This document shows, in pieces, positions 1 to 6,320 of a stretch of DNA of 6,320 bases (position 1 is its first letter; every line of letters starts with the position of its first letter). Where the stretch lies: positions 1-6,320 of the forward strand of contig JAFUCW010000083.1 in NCBI GenBank assembly GCA_017459485.1, read 5' to 3'. The notes below the pieces were generated by a model. That model saw only the letters and a program-made list of their open reading frames with translations. It was not told where the DNA came from and did not search any database. This stretch comes from Eggerthellaceae bacterium. GTDB taxonomy: Bacteria > Actinomycetota > Coriobacteriia > Coriobacteriales > Eggerthellaceae. The position numbers and the translations under genes are program-made.

Positions 1-1
1 A

Positions 2-727
2 TCCATCGCGGACGGTGATGTCGAAAACACGCAAAATGGGGGGCTCGCCAACGGGCTTGACATGTGGATTGCAGGAGAACTCAGGGCTGCAGGCTTCGAG
101 GATGAGCAGCCCTGGCCCCGACTCAGACAGCCACGGTCGTTGGCTCCTGCCCTGTTTGGACTGCTGGCATCTTCGCCCAAACGACTTAAAGAGGGCGTCG
201 AAAAGCTTGTTTGGAAAAACGGATCTTCAAACGCTGTTGTTCAGGGTGCAGTTTACGAAAAGCAGGTCGATGTTGGAATATCCTCATGGTTGACCGGCCC
301 GGAACTTCTCATATCCACCAAGACTATGACAAGGGAGTATGGGAAAAATCTTAAGAATCGGTTTGAAGAGGCTTATGGGGATGCTGTCAACCTGCGAAAA
401 CGCTACCCACTGGCATCAATGGGGTTTTTCTTCCTGCTCAACGTTGAAGTCCTTGAAAACAACGCTGACTTCACCAAAGCAGTTACGATGTTGCGTAAGT
501 TGCAGGGAGAAGAGGGCGTCTACGATGCTAGCGCGCTTCTTCTTGCCGACCTGAGTGGGAGCAATCATGTGGTCTCATCCGAAAACGAAAAGGTACCCAA
601 CTCGCTGTCAGTTCCGCGTTTCTTCGAGCAGATAATTGACACGGTTTTGGTACGAGGGTCAATGAACTCACATCGACTGGCGATGGAAAAGGCTCCTTTG
701 GAAATCGTTGATTTCTCCAGTTTGTGA
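2..727 (+). CDS. Unidentified protein, 5'-partial; possible PD-(D/E)XK-like nuclease of a transferred island
   Basis: The reading frame is open from base 2 to the TGA at 725-727, with no stop before the left edge. The first internal ATG is at 62, but the coding look continues upstream of it (NGGLANGLD just before the Met), so the true start probably lies outside the window. About 241 residues are visible. Numbered from the Met at 62, they comprise a basic/proline segment (residues 17-30), a helical stretch (31-51), a core around residues 63-91 (VYEKQVDVGISSW, then GPELLISTKTM) and a helix-rich second half with FEEAYGD (101-107). An acidic residue (D70) followed 17 residues on by a strand ending in STK (K87) recalls the D...(D/E)xK layout of PD-(D/E)XK nucleases, with Ser in place of the usual acidic residue; E102 or E103 might substitute. 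There is no signal peptide or membrane segment. G+C is 47% in 301-540, well below the neighbours, which suggests transfer. The nuclease idea is tentative; the gene itself is well supported as coding. Confidence 0.7.
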   Translation, partial: SIADGDVENTQNGGLANGLDMWIAGELRAAGFEDEQPWPRLRQPRSLAPALFGLLASSPKRLKEGVEKLVWKNGSSNAVVQGAVYEKQVDVGISSWLTGPELLISTKTMTREYGKNLKNRFEEAYGDAVNLRKRYPLASMGFFFLLNVEVLENNADFTKAVTMLRKLQGEEGVYDASALLLADLSGSNHVVSSENEKVPNSLSVPRFFEQIIDTVLVRGSMNSHRLAMEKAPLEIVDFSSL

Positions 728-750
728 GTACGCGCTTACCAGGCAGACCC

Positions 751-1110
751 CTACGAGACAATGTTGAGCGGTTCTTCCCCTGCAGCCACTCGCGCCACGT
801 TGCTCCACACCATGTGGTGCGCCCGCTTGAACACGCCTTCGGTCACGCCGCCGATGTGCGGGGAGAAGAACGTGCGGGCCGCAGCTTCCGCGGACAAGTT
901 GAGCAGCGGATGATCTGCCTGCACGGGCTCGGGGGATAGCGTGTCGAACCCGATGGCCGCCAACTTGCCACACTCGAGAACGGCTGCGAGCGCCTGCTGG
1001 TCGACCAGTGCGCCGCGTGCCGTGTTCACCAGGATGGCGTCGTCTTTCATGCGCTCGAGGAAGGCGGCGTCTACCATGTCCCGCGTCTCAGGCGTGACCG
1101 GCGCATGCAG
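751..1110 (-). pseudogene. D-isomer-specific 2-hydroxyacid dehydrogenase, C-terminal fragment (5'-truncated)
   Basis: Homology begins at LHAPVTPETRDMVD (1110 downward) and runs to the natural-looking C-terminus EEPLNIVS and the TAG at 751-753. This is the second half of the NAD-binding domain of the D-2-hydroxyacid dehydrogenase / phosphoglycerate dehydrogenase family, which interconverts 2-hydroxyacids and 2-oxoacids with NAD(H). The three family catalytic residues are all present: Arg in NTARGALVD, Glu in DTLSPEP and His in SPHIGG. Missing are the N-terminal substrate-binding domain and the GxGxxG dinucleotide loop, roughly the first 200 of about 320 residues. The frame stays open upstream to a TGA at 1207-1209, with a possible GTG at 1182, but that extra stretch (ACFPTRAWAAR...) does not resemble the family, and no ribosome binding site precedes the GTG. 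The fragment cannot bind NAD normally, so it is called a pseudogene. Its frame is otherwise intact and 68% G+C (841-1020), suggesting a fairly recent 5' deletion rather than long decay. It lies on the same strand as, and directly downstream of, the giant activase gene. Confidence 0.8.
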
Positions 1111-1234
1111 ACAGCTTTTGCCGTCCTTCCTCGAGCATGCAGGGGAACGGGCCGCCCATGCACGAGTGGGAAAACATGCCACAACGATGCCGCTAGGCGG
1201 GACGGTTCACGCGGAAGCATCGCTCCTTTGGCGA
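1111..1234 (-). other. Unexplained spacer between the activase stop and the dehydrogenase remnant
   Basis: These 124 bases follow the TAA of the giant activase gene. They contain a Shine-Dalgarno-like sequence, then a short ATG frame from 1220 that is out of frame with the dehydrogenase remnant and ends at a TAG at 1071-1073. None of the three minus-strand frames gives a peptide I recognise. The stretch may be the residue of a deleted dehydrogenase 5' end or of a rearrangement. A small CCGC-TAG-GCGG inverted repeat (1190-1200) is too short to call a terminator. Confidence 0.4.
1223..1229 (-). promoter_or_regulatory. Shine-Dalgarno sequence (AAAGGAG) without an intact gene
   Basis: On the minus strand AAAGGAG starts 5 bases after the activase stop codon, a typical placement for translation of a following gene in the same operon. 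The nearest ATG (1220-1218) is only 2 bases beyond the GGAG, closer than usual, and opens a frame of 49 codons after the Met with no recognisable product. A GTG at 1210-1208 has better spacing but meets a TAG four codons later. The site probably served the dehydrogenase gene before its 5' part was lost; this is inference from position. Confidence 0.45.
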
Positions 1235-4200
1235 TTAGCCGACCTGGTTGCCGGCCTGCTGCGACAGGCGTTCGGCGCTCAGGGCGATTGTGGAGGTGCG
1301 CACGGACATTTCGCCTATCTGCCTTCGAGCATCTTCGCGCATGCGCTGGAGACGGTCGTCGGCCACCCTGGCGGCTTCCGTGCTCGCCGCCCGCAGCATG
1401 CTCCAGCGCTCCTGGGCCTCCTGCAGACACGTGCGCACGTCTTCAGCCGTCTGACGCGCCAGTTCGGAAGCGCGTTCTGCCAGTTCGTCGAGTCGCTTGG
1501 CGGGGTCGCCGTATTCCGCCAGGTTCGCCTGAATCGCACCGAGTATGTTTTCGGCAAGCTGGTACGTTTCGTCAGCACGGACAGCGATTTCCTGCATTTG
1601 GGCAAGGACACCCTCTGCCTGGGTTTCGATCCAGCTCTTTTGCCGTTGCAGGTCCCACGTGCTCCGCTCGACGGCTTCATAGACGAGCAGCGCGGCCTCT
1701 TGCGCCACCGAAGCAACCCTGGAAGCGCACGCCGCCACACGCGTTGACAGCTCGGACAAATCGGACGCCGTTTCGGAGAGAACGGAAAGCTCGGGCAGCG
1801 GAGCCATCGGCCCATCGGTTGGCCAATCCTCGTCTGCAGCAACAACAGCTGCTGGCGCACCTACCTCCTGCATCCGGGCGTTCATGATAAGCATTTGAAG
1901 CCGGTTTTCCAAATTGGCGAAGCTGACATCGGGATCGTAGTCAAGGGGCAGGATCTGCGCGTGCGGGTACATCTCCTTGAGCTTTTTCGCGATGCCGCGT
2001 CCAACCACATGGTTGGGAAGGCACCCGAACGGCTGCAGAATCAAAAACGCTCGGCAGCCTGCCTCTGCATGATGGACGATCTCGGCAGGGATGAGCACCC
2101 CTTCGCCGGCATCGAACGTGTGGTGGATGATATGGTCCGATGCCTGAACGAGTTCGGGCATGCGGGTTGGGCGCTCGTAGAGCGGATGCGAACTCGCGAT
2201 GCGATCGCACACGTCGTGCGCGTGCTCGAAAACCGCTTCCGTAATCGAAAGCTGCGTCGCCTCGGAGAAGGGCTTGTCCACGCCGTATTCCTTGATCTGG
2301 GCATTCTTGTAGAAGTAGCTCTTGCGGATGACATCGGTCATCTTCGCCTCGACGACCTCGAACCCGTTGTCTTCCAAGTACTCTTCGATGTCGTGGTTGG
2401 CGCCAGGGTGGAAGTTCAGCAGGTACTCGCCCACAACAAGCACACGCGGTCGCAGGCAAGACCGGTCGTAGCGAATAGTCTTCATTATCTCTATGGCACG
2501 CTTGAACCCGCGGATGGCACCGCGCGCACCATGGCGCTGCAGGCCGTCCATGACAAGGTCCATGCCGCGCTCGAACGCAGCCTCGGTGCTGCCTGGCTCC
2601 AACTCGTAGGGGCGCATCTTGCGGAGCAGCTCTTCCATGGCGTCGATCATCGGAAGCGTCATTGCCACCCGGACTGCAGAGGCGGTTGTCATGGCGAAAC
2701 CGGGATGGATGCCGCGTTCGTCGCTGTCGCTGTTGGTGATGATGGGAACATGCGCGTACCCCGCGTCGTCGAGCGCCTTGCGCAGCAGGGCTGCGTAGTG
2801 GGTCAGTCGGCAGTCGCCAATGTACTTGCCGGTGGCAACCGCCACGTCGCAGTCGTCGTACTTGCCGCTTTCCAATTCCGCGAGCGCTTCGCCGATCACG
2901 ATTTGCGCAGGGAAGCAAATGTCGTTGTGCACGTACTTCTTCCCCAGTTCGATGGCCCGATCCCTGCCAACTTCCATGGGCACGGCGCGGGCCCCTTGCT
3001 TGGAGAACACCGCAGCCATCATGCGCGCGAACGCATGGGAGGTGTTGGGGACCAGGATGACCTTTTCGCGCCTCATGCGCTTCGTGTACTTCTGGGGATA
3101 CGGGTCGGAAAGCGCAACCGAAGAAGACTCCTGCGGCCAAGGCTGTGCTGCCATGCCTTCGCGGACCGCCGCGGCGCCGACAGGCTCCTCGTCAGCTTTC
3201 GCGGCGCCGCCTGAGCAGTTCTTCGAGCCGTCGCTGCCATCCTGACAAGATGCAGCATTTGCGCGCCTCATGCGCACCGTTTCCACGAAGCTGCGAACGC
3301 GAATGCCAAGGGGGCCGGCGATGTCGCTTTCGTCAACCTTCAACACCAAGGGACTCTTGTCGCACAGCTCCCCCATAATTCGGACGATCTCGTCGGTCAA
3401 GTACGCGTCGTGCCCGCATCCGAAGCTGACGATTTGGGCGTATTCCAAAGCGGGCTCCCGAGCCGCCACGAGGGCAGATCCGATCATGCGCGCGTGGAAA
3501 TTGTTGACGATGTCCAGCCTGCTCTTGCCCAACCCTTCTACCGTCGTGGCGCCGGGCACTGCGTCGGGAGGCAGAACGGAATGGCCGAGCCTCGTTAACA
3601 TGCGCGGCAGGTCGTGGTTGACAAGCGGGTCGTTATGGTAGGGACGGCTTGCCAGCACAACGGCGAACGTTCCCGCTTCGCGCACCTGCTCGATTGCCGC
3701 ACGCCCTGCCTCGAGAAGTTGGCTGCGGAAGCGGTCCATTGCCGCATCTGCCGCCCCAATTGCCGCAAGCGTGGAGTCGTATTCTATTCCGAAGGTGTCG
3801 CGCATGAAGGCGCAAAGCTGCCTGGATCGGTCGGAAGCCGTGTAGAAATGGAACAGAGGGGCGTCGAAGGGAATGCCGTAACGGCTTGAAGGGTTGTCCG
3901 AATTGAGAATAACATAGGGATAGCCCTTCACCACTGCGCACATCGACTGGCTGGTCTCCTGTGTGTTTTCCGACTCGACCGTCGTCACGATAGGCATGAA
4001 GATGCGGTCGACCTTCTGCTGTGCCAAATCGCGGATGGCACCGTGCACCAACTTCGCAGGGAAGCACACCGTATCCGACGTCACGGCAGAAAGCCCGCTT
4101 TCGTACAGCGCACGGCTCGACTGCCTGGAAAGCGCAACAGTAAAGCCGAGGGAACGGAAGAACGTCGTCCAAAACGGAGCGTTGTCCCACAAGGAAAGCA

Positions 4201-6320
4201 CCCGAGGGAGGCCGATCACCTGGTTGCGCGGCGAAACCGGTTCAGCCACTTCGTAGTCTGCGAACAGAAGTTGCTCGCGCAGTTTGAACAAGTCGCGTGC
4301 CCCATCGCGCTCTGCGGATGCTGCGCGCAACTGCTTCCGGACGATTTCCGATTTCGGATCGCCGACCACCAACCCCCGTTCGCAACGATTGCCCGTGACA
4401 AACGTGGACCCATCGGCGAAAGAAACCAGCGTGCGGTTGCATGCGTTGGTGCAGAAAGGGCACGTCGCGTCGGTTTGCTGCGTATACGCAAGCTTGCCTG
4501 CGGCTTCCAGACCGATGAAGCGGCTCGCGCGGGAAGCGACCGGTTCGCCATGCGGACAGAGGGTATTGCCGCACCCGACTTTGGCGCTGGCAACGAGAGC
4601 GGTTTCGGTGTCGGCGCCTGTTCCTGCATCGGTCTCGAAAACCAGCTGCTGCATATGCTGCTTGGCAAGCAACGCAGCACCTATCGCACCCATCAGCCCC
4701 GGATAGGGAGCGCGCACAACGGGCTTGCCCACGTACGCTTCGAATGCGGCGAGCACGGCGTCGTTTGCGAACGTGCCGCCCTGCACCACGATGTGGTCGC
4801 CCAGCGCATCCATGTTGGAAATGCGGATGACCTTGGTGAACACGTTCTCGATGATGGAACGGCACAACCCCGCCATTATGTCGTCGGGCGTTTTGCCGTT
4901 TCTCTGCTCGGTGACCACGCTGCTGTTCATGAACACCGTGCAGCGGCTTCCGAGAACTGCAGGAGCTTCACTGCGAAACGCGGCGTCGGCAATTTCGGAA
5001 GTGGCGATGCCAAGAGAACCCGCAAAATTCTCCAGGAACGACCCGCAGCCGCTGCTGCAGGCCTCGTTCACCAGAATGTCAGTCACAACACCATCTCGCA
5101 GCCAGATCGCCTTCATGTCCTGCCCGCCGATGTCAAGCACGAAACTTGCCTGGGGCTCGTATTTGGTTGCGGCGACCGCGTGAGCCACCGTTTCGACCAT
5201 GTGCACGTCTGCATGGAACGCCGCGTCGAAAAGCAATTCGCCGTAACCGGTGGTTCCCAGCCCAAGAATCTCTAGCTTGACCCCCGCGCGATCGTAGCGA
5301 TCCGCCATCTGCCCAAGTGCGCGTGTGGCTATATCGAGAGGCTCGCCTTCGTTGTTCGCGTAGAACGAGTCGACAACGTTTTCCTCCTGGTCGATGAGCA
5401 CGAATTTCGTTGTCGTAGAACCTGAATCGATGCCCAGAAAGACGGAAAGGACGCCGTTTTCCTGCACATCATGTGAAGCGAGCTGTCCGCAGGATTCGGC
5501 GAACGTTGCCTCTTCGGCGCACACCTTTTCCGACACCGACAAAGCGTGCCGCGCACGGAATTGCACCAGGTCCTCTTTGGTTTCGAAAAACGGCTTGCCC
5601 GCAGCGAACGACTCCCGCAGAACGCTTGACGAACGCGCGAGGGCGTCCACAAGCACTGGAATGCCGACAGTGCAGTCCTCGTTTTCGAACATGCCCTCCA
5701 ATGACAGCGCTGCCCCGTGCGCAACGACGGTTTCGGGAGAGTCGGGCACGACCACGTCGCAGGGACGCAGCTCGAGTCGTTCGGCGAAAACGCGAACGAG
5801 CCTGGGGTTGAAGGTGAGCGGCCCGCCTTCGAACACGACCGGAGCATGAATGTCCATGCCCTGCGCCAACCCTCCGATTGTCTGCTTGGCAATGGCGTGG
5901 AAGGTGGACAGCACGAGGTCTTCCCTGCGCGCACCTTGGTTGAGCAGCGGTTGAATGTCGGTCTTGGCGTAGACGCCGCATCGCCCGGAAATCTGGTAGA
6001 CGGTGCTGCCTCTTTCCGCCAAAGCGTTCAACTCCTCCACAGGGGTTTTCAGCAAGGACGCAATTTCGTCGATAAACGCGCCTGTTCCACCTGCACAGCT
6101 TCCGTTCATGCGCATGTCGGACACAGTCAGGCTACCTGTGGCAGGATCGGTATCGAAGAAGATCATCTTCGCGTCTTGGCCACCCAGCTCTATGGCGCAA
6201 CGCACGTTCGGGTGAAGCTGCTGGAGGCAGATGGAGTTCGCGACAACCTCCTGCAGATAGGGAATGCCCAGATAATCCGCTATTGTTTTGCCGCCAGAAC
6301 CGCTCATCGCCATGCGAAAC
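1235..6320 (-). CDS. Giant 2-hydroxyacyl-CoA dehydratase activase-type protein (tandem activase, DUF2229/HgdB-like), 5'-partial
   Basis: The frame enters from the right edge (FRMAMSGSGG) and ends at the TAA at 1237-1235; the Met at 6313 is internal, because the first activase domain already lacks its N-terminal phosphate loop. Residues are numbered from that Met (1,692 to the end). Activase 1 (1-215) shows ELGGQDAK (42-49), NGSCAGGTGAF (70-80, Cys73) and SGRCGVYAKTD (109-119, Cys112). Activase 2 (291-550) shows GIDSGSTTTKFVLID (294-308), DIGGQDMKAI (394-403), NEACSSGCGSF (416-426, Cys419) and GSRCTVFMNSS (455-465, Cys458). A cysteine-rich segment follows (581-644), then two HgdB/DUF2229-like regions (about 700-1012 and 1083-1480), each with a CFPA motif and further cysteines, and finally a helical tail (1481-1692). 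Family members are cytoplasmic, oxygen-sensitive iron-sulfur ATPases: the activase homodimer holds one [4Fe-4S] cluster and passes low-potential electrons to the dehydratase. There is no signal peptide or membrane span. Substrate and partners cannot be inferred. Fused forms of about 1,400-1,500 residues are known; this one is longer because of the tail. Confidence 0.9.
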   Translation of the reverse strand, partial: FRMAMSGSGGKTIADYLGIPYLQEVVANSICLQQLHPNVRCAIELGGQDAKMIFFDTDPATGSLTVSDMRMNGSCAGGTGAFIDEIASLLKTPVEELNALAERGSTVYQISGRCGVYAKTDIQPLLNQGARREDLVLSTFHAIAKQTIGGLAQGMDIHAPVVFEGGPLTFNPRLVRVFAERLELRPCDVVVPDSPETVVAHGAALSLEGMFENEDCTVGIPVLVDALARSSSVLRESFAAGKPFFETKEDLVQFRARHALSVSEKVCAEEATFAESCGQLASHDVQENGVLSVFLGIDSGSTTTKFVLIDQEENVVDSFYANNEGEPLDIATRALGQMADRYDRAGVKLEILGLGTTGYGELLFDAAFHADVHMVETVAHAVAATKYEPQASFVLDIGGQDMKAIWLRDGVVTDILVNEACSSGCGSFLENFAGSLGIATSEIADAAFRSEAPAVLGSRCTVFMNSSVVTEQRNGKTPDDIMAGLCRSIIENVFTKVIRISNMDALGDHIVVQGGTFANDAVLAAFEAYVGKPVVRAPYPGLMGAIGAALLAKQHMQQLVFETDAGTGADTETALVASAKVGCGNTLCPHGEPVASRASRFIGLEAAGKLAYTQQTDATCPFCTNACNRTLVSFADGSTFVTGNRCERGLVVGDPKSEIVRKQLRAASAERDGARDLFKLREQLLFADYEVAEPVSPRNQVIGLPRVLSLWDNAPFWTTFFRSLGFTVALSRQSSRALYESGLSAVTSDTVCFPAKLVHGAIRDLAQQKVDRIFMPIVTTVESENTQETSQSMCAVVKGYPYVILNSDNPSSRYGIPFDAPLFHFYTASDRSRQLCAFMRDTFGIEYDSTLAAIGAADAAMDRFRSQLLEAGRAAIEQVREAGTFAVVLASRPYHNDPLVNHDLPRMLTRLGHSVLPPDAVPGATTVEGLGKSRLDIVNNFHARMIGSALVAAREPALEYAQIVSFGCGHDAYLTDEIVRIMGELCDKSPLVLKVDESDIAGPLGIRVRSFVETVRMRRANAASCQDGSDGSKNCSGGAAKADEEPVGAAAVREGMAAQPWPQESSSVALSDPYPQKYTKRMRREKVILVPNTSHAFARMMAAVFSKQGARAVPMEVGRDRAIELGKKYVHNDICFPAQIVIGEALAELESGKYDDCDVAVATGKYIGDCRLTHYAALLRKALDDAGYAHVPIITNSDSDERGIHPGFAMTTASAVRVAMTLPMIDAMEELLRKMRPYELEPGSTEAAFERGMDLVMDGLQRHGARGAIRGFKRAIEIMKTIRYDRSCLRPRVLVVGEYLLNFHPGANHDIEEYLEDNGFEVVEAKMTDVIRKSYFYKNAQIKEYGVDKPFSEATQLSITEAVFEHAHDVCDRIASSHPLYERPTRMPELVQASDHIIHHTFDAGEGVLIPAEIVHHAEAGCRAFLILQPFGCLPNHVVGRGIAKKLKEMYPHAQILPLDYDPDVSFANLENRLQMLIMNARMQEVGAPAAVVAADEDWPTDGPMAPLPELSVLSETASDLSELSTRVAACASRVASVAQEAALLVYEAVERSTWDLQRQKSWIETQAEGVLAQMQEIAVRADETYQLAENILGAIQANLAEYGDPAKRLDELAERASELARQTAEDVRTCLQEAQERWSMLRAASTEAARVADDRLQRMREDARRQIGEMSVRTSTIALSAERLSQQAGNQVG
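1238..1873 (-). other. Region of the giant activase gene encoding a helical, probably coiled-coil C-terminal tail
   Basis: This covers residues 1481-1692, after the last conserved family motif (PHAQILPLDYDPDVS, 1450-1464, and the following helix to about 1480). The tail opens with an Ala/Pro/acidic linker (1485-1508) and then becomes strongly helical. There is no proline between 1507 and 1604, one at 1604 (YGDPAK), and none from there to the end. Hydrophobic residues recur at 3-4 spacing, for example LDELAERASELARQ (1608-1621), amid many Glu, Arg, Gln and Ala. No cysteine motif or catalytic motif is visible, although isolated Cys1529 and Cys1629 occur. The likely role is oligomerisation or docking to a partner. 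It could instead be a long helical bundle rather than a true coiled coil. Confidence 0.65.
3074..3277 (-). other. Region of the giant activase gene encoding a disordered inter-domain linker
   Basis: Residues 1013-1080 separate the first HgdB/DUF2229-like region, which ends near DIAGPLGIRVRSFVET, from the second, which starts near EKVILVPNTSHAF. The segment is rich in Ala, Gly, Ser and acidic residues (DGSDGSKNCSGGAAKADEEP, then QPWPQESSS), with no visible secondary-structure pattern. It ends in a basic run (KYTKRMRREK) leading into the next beta strand. It reads as a flexible hinge between two folded modules and stays in frame with no sign of a frameshift. Confidence 0.6.
4364..4573 (-). other. 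Region of the giant activase gene encoding a cysteine-rich, probably metal-binding segment
   Basis: Residues 581-650 follow the second activase domain. They carry GCGNTLCPHGE (580-590, Cys581 and Cys586), CPFCTNACNRTLVSF (618-632, Cys618, Cys621 and Cys625) and GNRCERG (641-647, Cys644). The C-x2-C-x3-C cluster plus the outlying cysteines suggests a bound iron-sulfur cluster or a structural zinc. Related large activases carry a similar segment between the activase and DUF2229 parts. Which metal is bound cannot be told from sequence. Confidence 0.55.

Noticed and set aside
701..715. Inverted repeat GAAATC-GTT-GATTTC near the end of the left gene, considered as a terminator.
   Set aside because: It is a short AT-rich 6-base stem inside the coding sequence (EIVDF) with no following T-run, so chance is the simpler explanation.
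725..738. Weak hairpin (GTGAG...CTTAC) in the convergent gap, considered as a bidirectional terminator.
   Set aside because: The five-pair stem includes a G-T wobble and two A-T pairs, and no T-run follows on either strand.
1071..1220. Short minus-strand frame from the ATG at 1220 as a small gene.
   Set aside because: The spacing to the Shine-Dalgarno sequence is only 2 bases, the peptide is Arg-rich without any recognisable feature, and it overlaps the dehydrogenase remnant in another frame.
1895..3214. Long open frame of 439 codons on the plus strand opposite the giant activase gene.
   Set aside because: It is rich in His, Arg, Val and Asp in the manner of an antisense shadow of a GC-rich gene, has no recognisable motif, and lies wholly over well-supported family motifs on the minus strand.
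4043..5275. Open frame of 410 codons on the plus strand, also antisense to the activase gene.
   Set aside because: Its composition and lack of motifs mark it as a shadow of the opposite-strand codon bias; the minus strand here encodes the second activase domain and the cysteine-rich segment.
6311..6313. ATG at 6313 as the true start of the giant protein.
   Set aside because: The frame is open to the right edge, and the first activase domain would lack its N-terminal phosphate-binding loop, so the gene must begin outside the window.

Overview
The window looks like chromosomal DNA from a strict anaerobe with GC-rich genes. The best guess is a Coriobacteriia/Eggerthellaceae-type gut actinobacterium. 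That guess rests on GC content (about 58-68% in hand-counted stretches of the minus-strand genes), codon style, and a giant 2-hydroxyacyl-CoA dehydratase activase-type protein of a kind common in such anaerobes. No rRNA or other taxonomic marker is present, so the assignment is an inference.

Layout. From 2 to 727 on the plus strand lies the 3' part of a gene that enters from the left edge. It is clearly AT-richer than the rest (113/240 G+C in 301-540, against 123/180 in 841-1020) and encodes an unidentified, possibly nuclease-like protein, probably acquired by transfer. Only 23 bases after its stop comes the stop codon of a convergent minus-strand gene (751-1110), the C-terminal third of a D-isomer-specific 2-hydroxyacid dehydrogenase. 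This has lost its N-terminal catalytic domain and the glycine-rich NAD loop, and is called a pseudogene. Bases 1111-1234 hold a good Shine-Dalgarno sequence but no recognisable gene. From 1235 to the right edge on the minus strand runs one very long gene, at least 1,694 codons, open at its 5' end.

The long gene is the centre of the window. Its product contains, in order: two ASKHA-fold activase domains (the first incomplete), a cysteine-rich segment, two successive HgdB/DUF2229-like regions with matching cysteine motifs, joined by a disordered linker, and a C-terminal helical, probably coiled-coil tail of about 200 residues. In classical systems the homodimeric activase drives ATP-dependent low-potential electron transfer into a separate two-subunit dehydratase. 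Here an activase pair and a dehydratase-like pair sit on one chain. A 2-hydroxyacid dehydrogenase next door would fit a 2-hydroxyacid reduction/dehydration pathway, but that gene is broken here, and the substrate of the giant protein cannot be read from the sequence.

I saw no tRNA, rRNA, CRISPR array, insertion sequence or convincing terminator. The most unusual points are the helical tail on the giant protein, its paired cysteine motifs, and the abrupt composition change at the convergent junction near 727-751.
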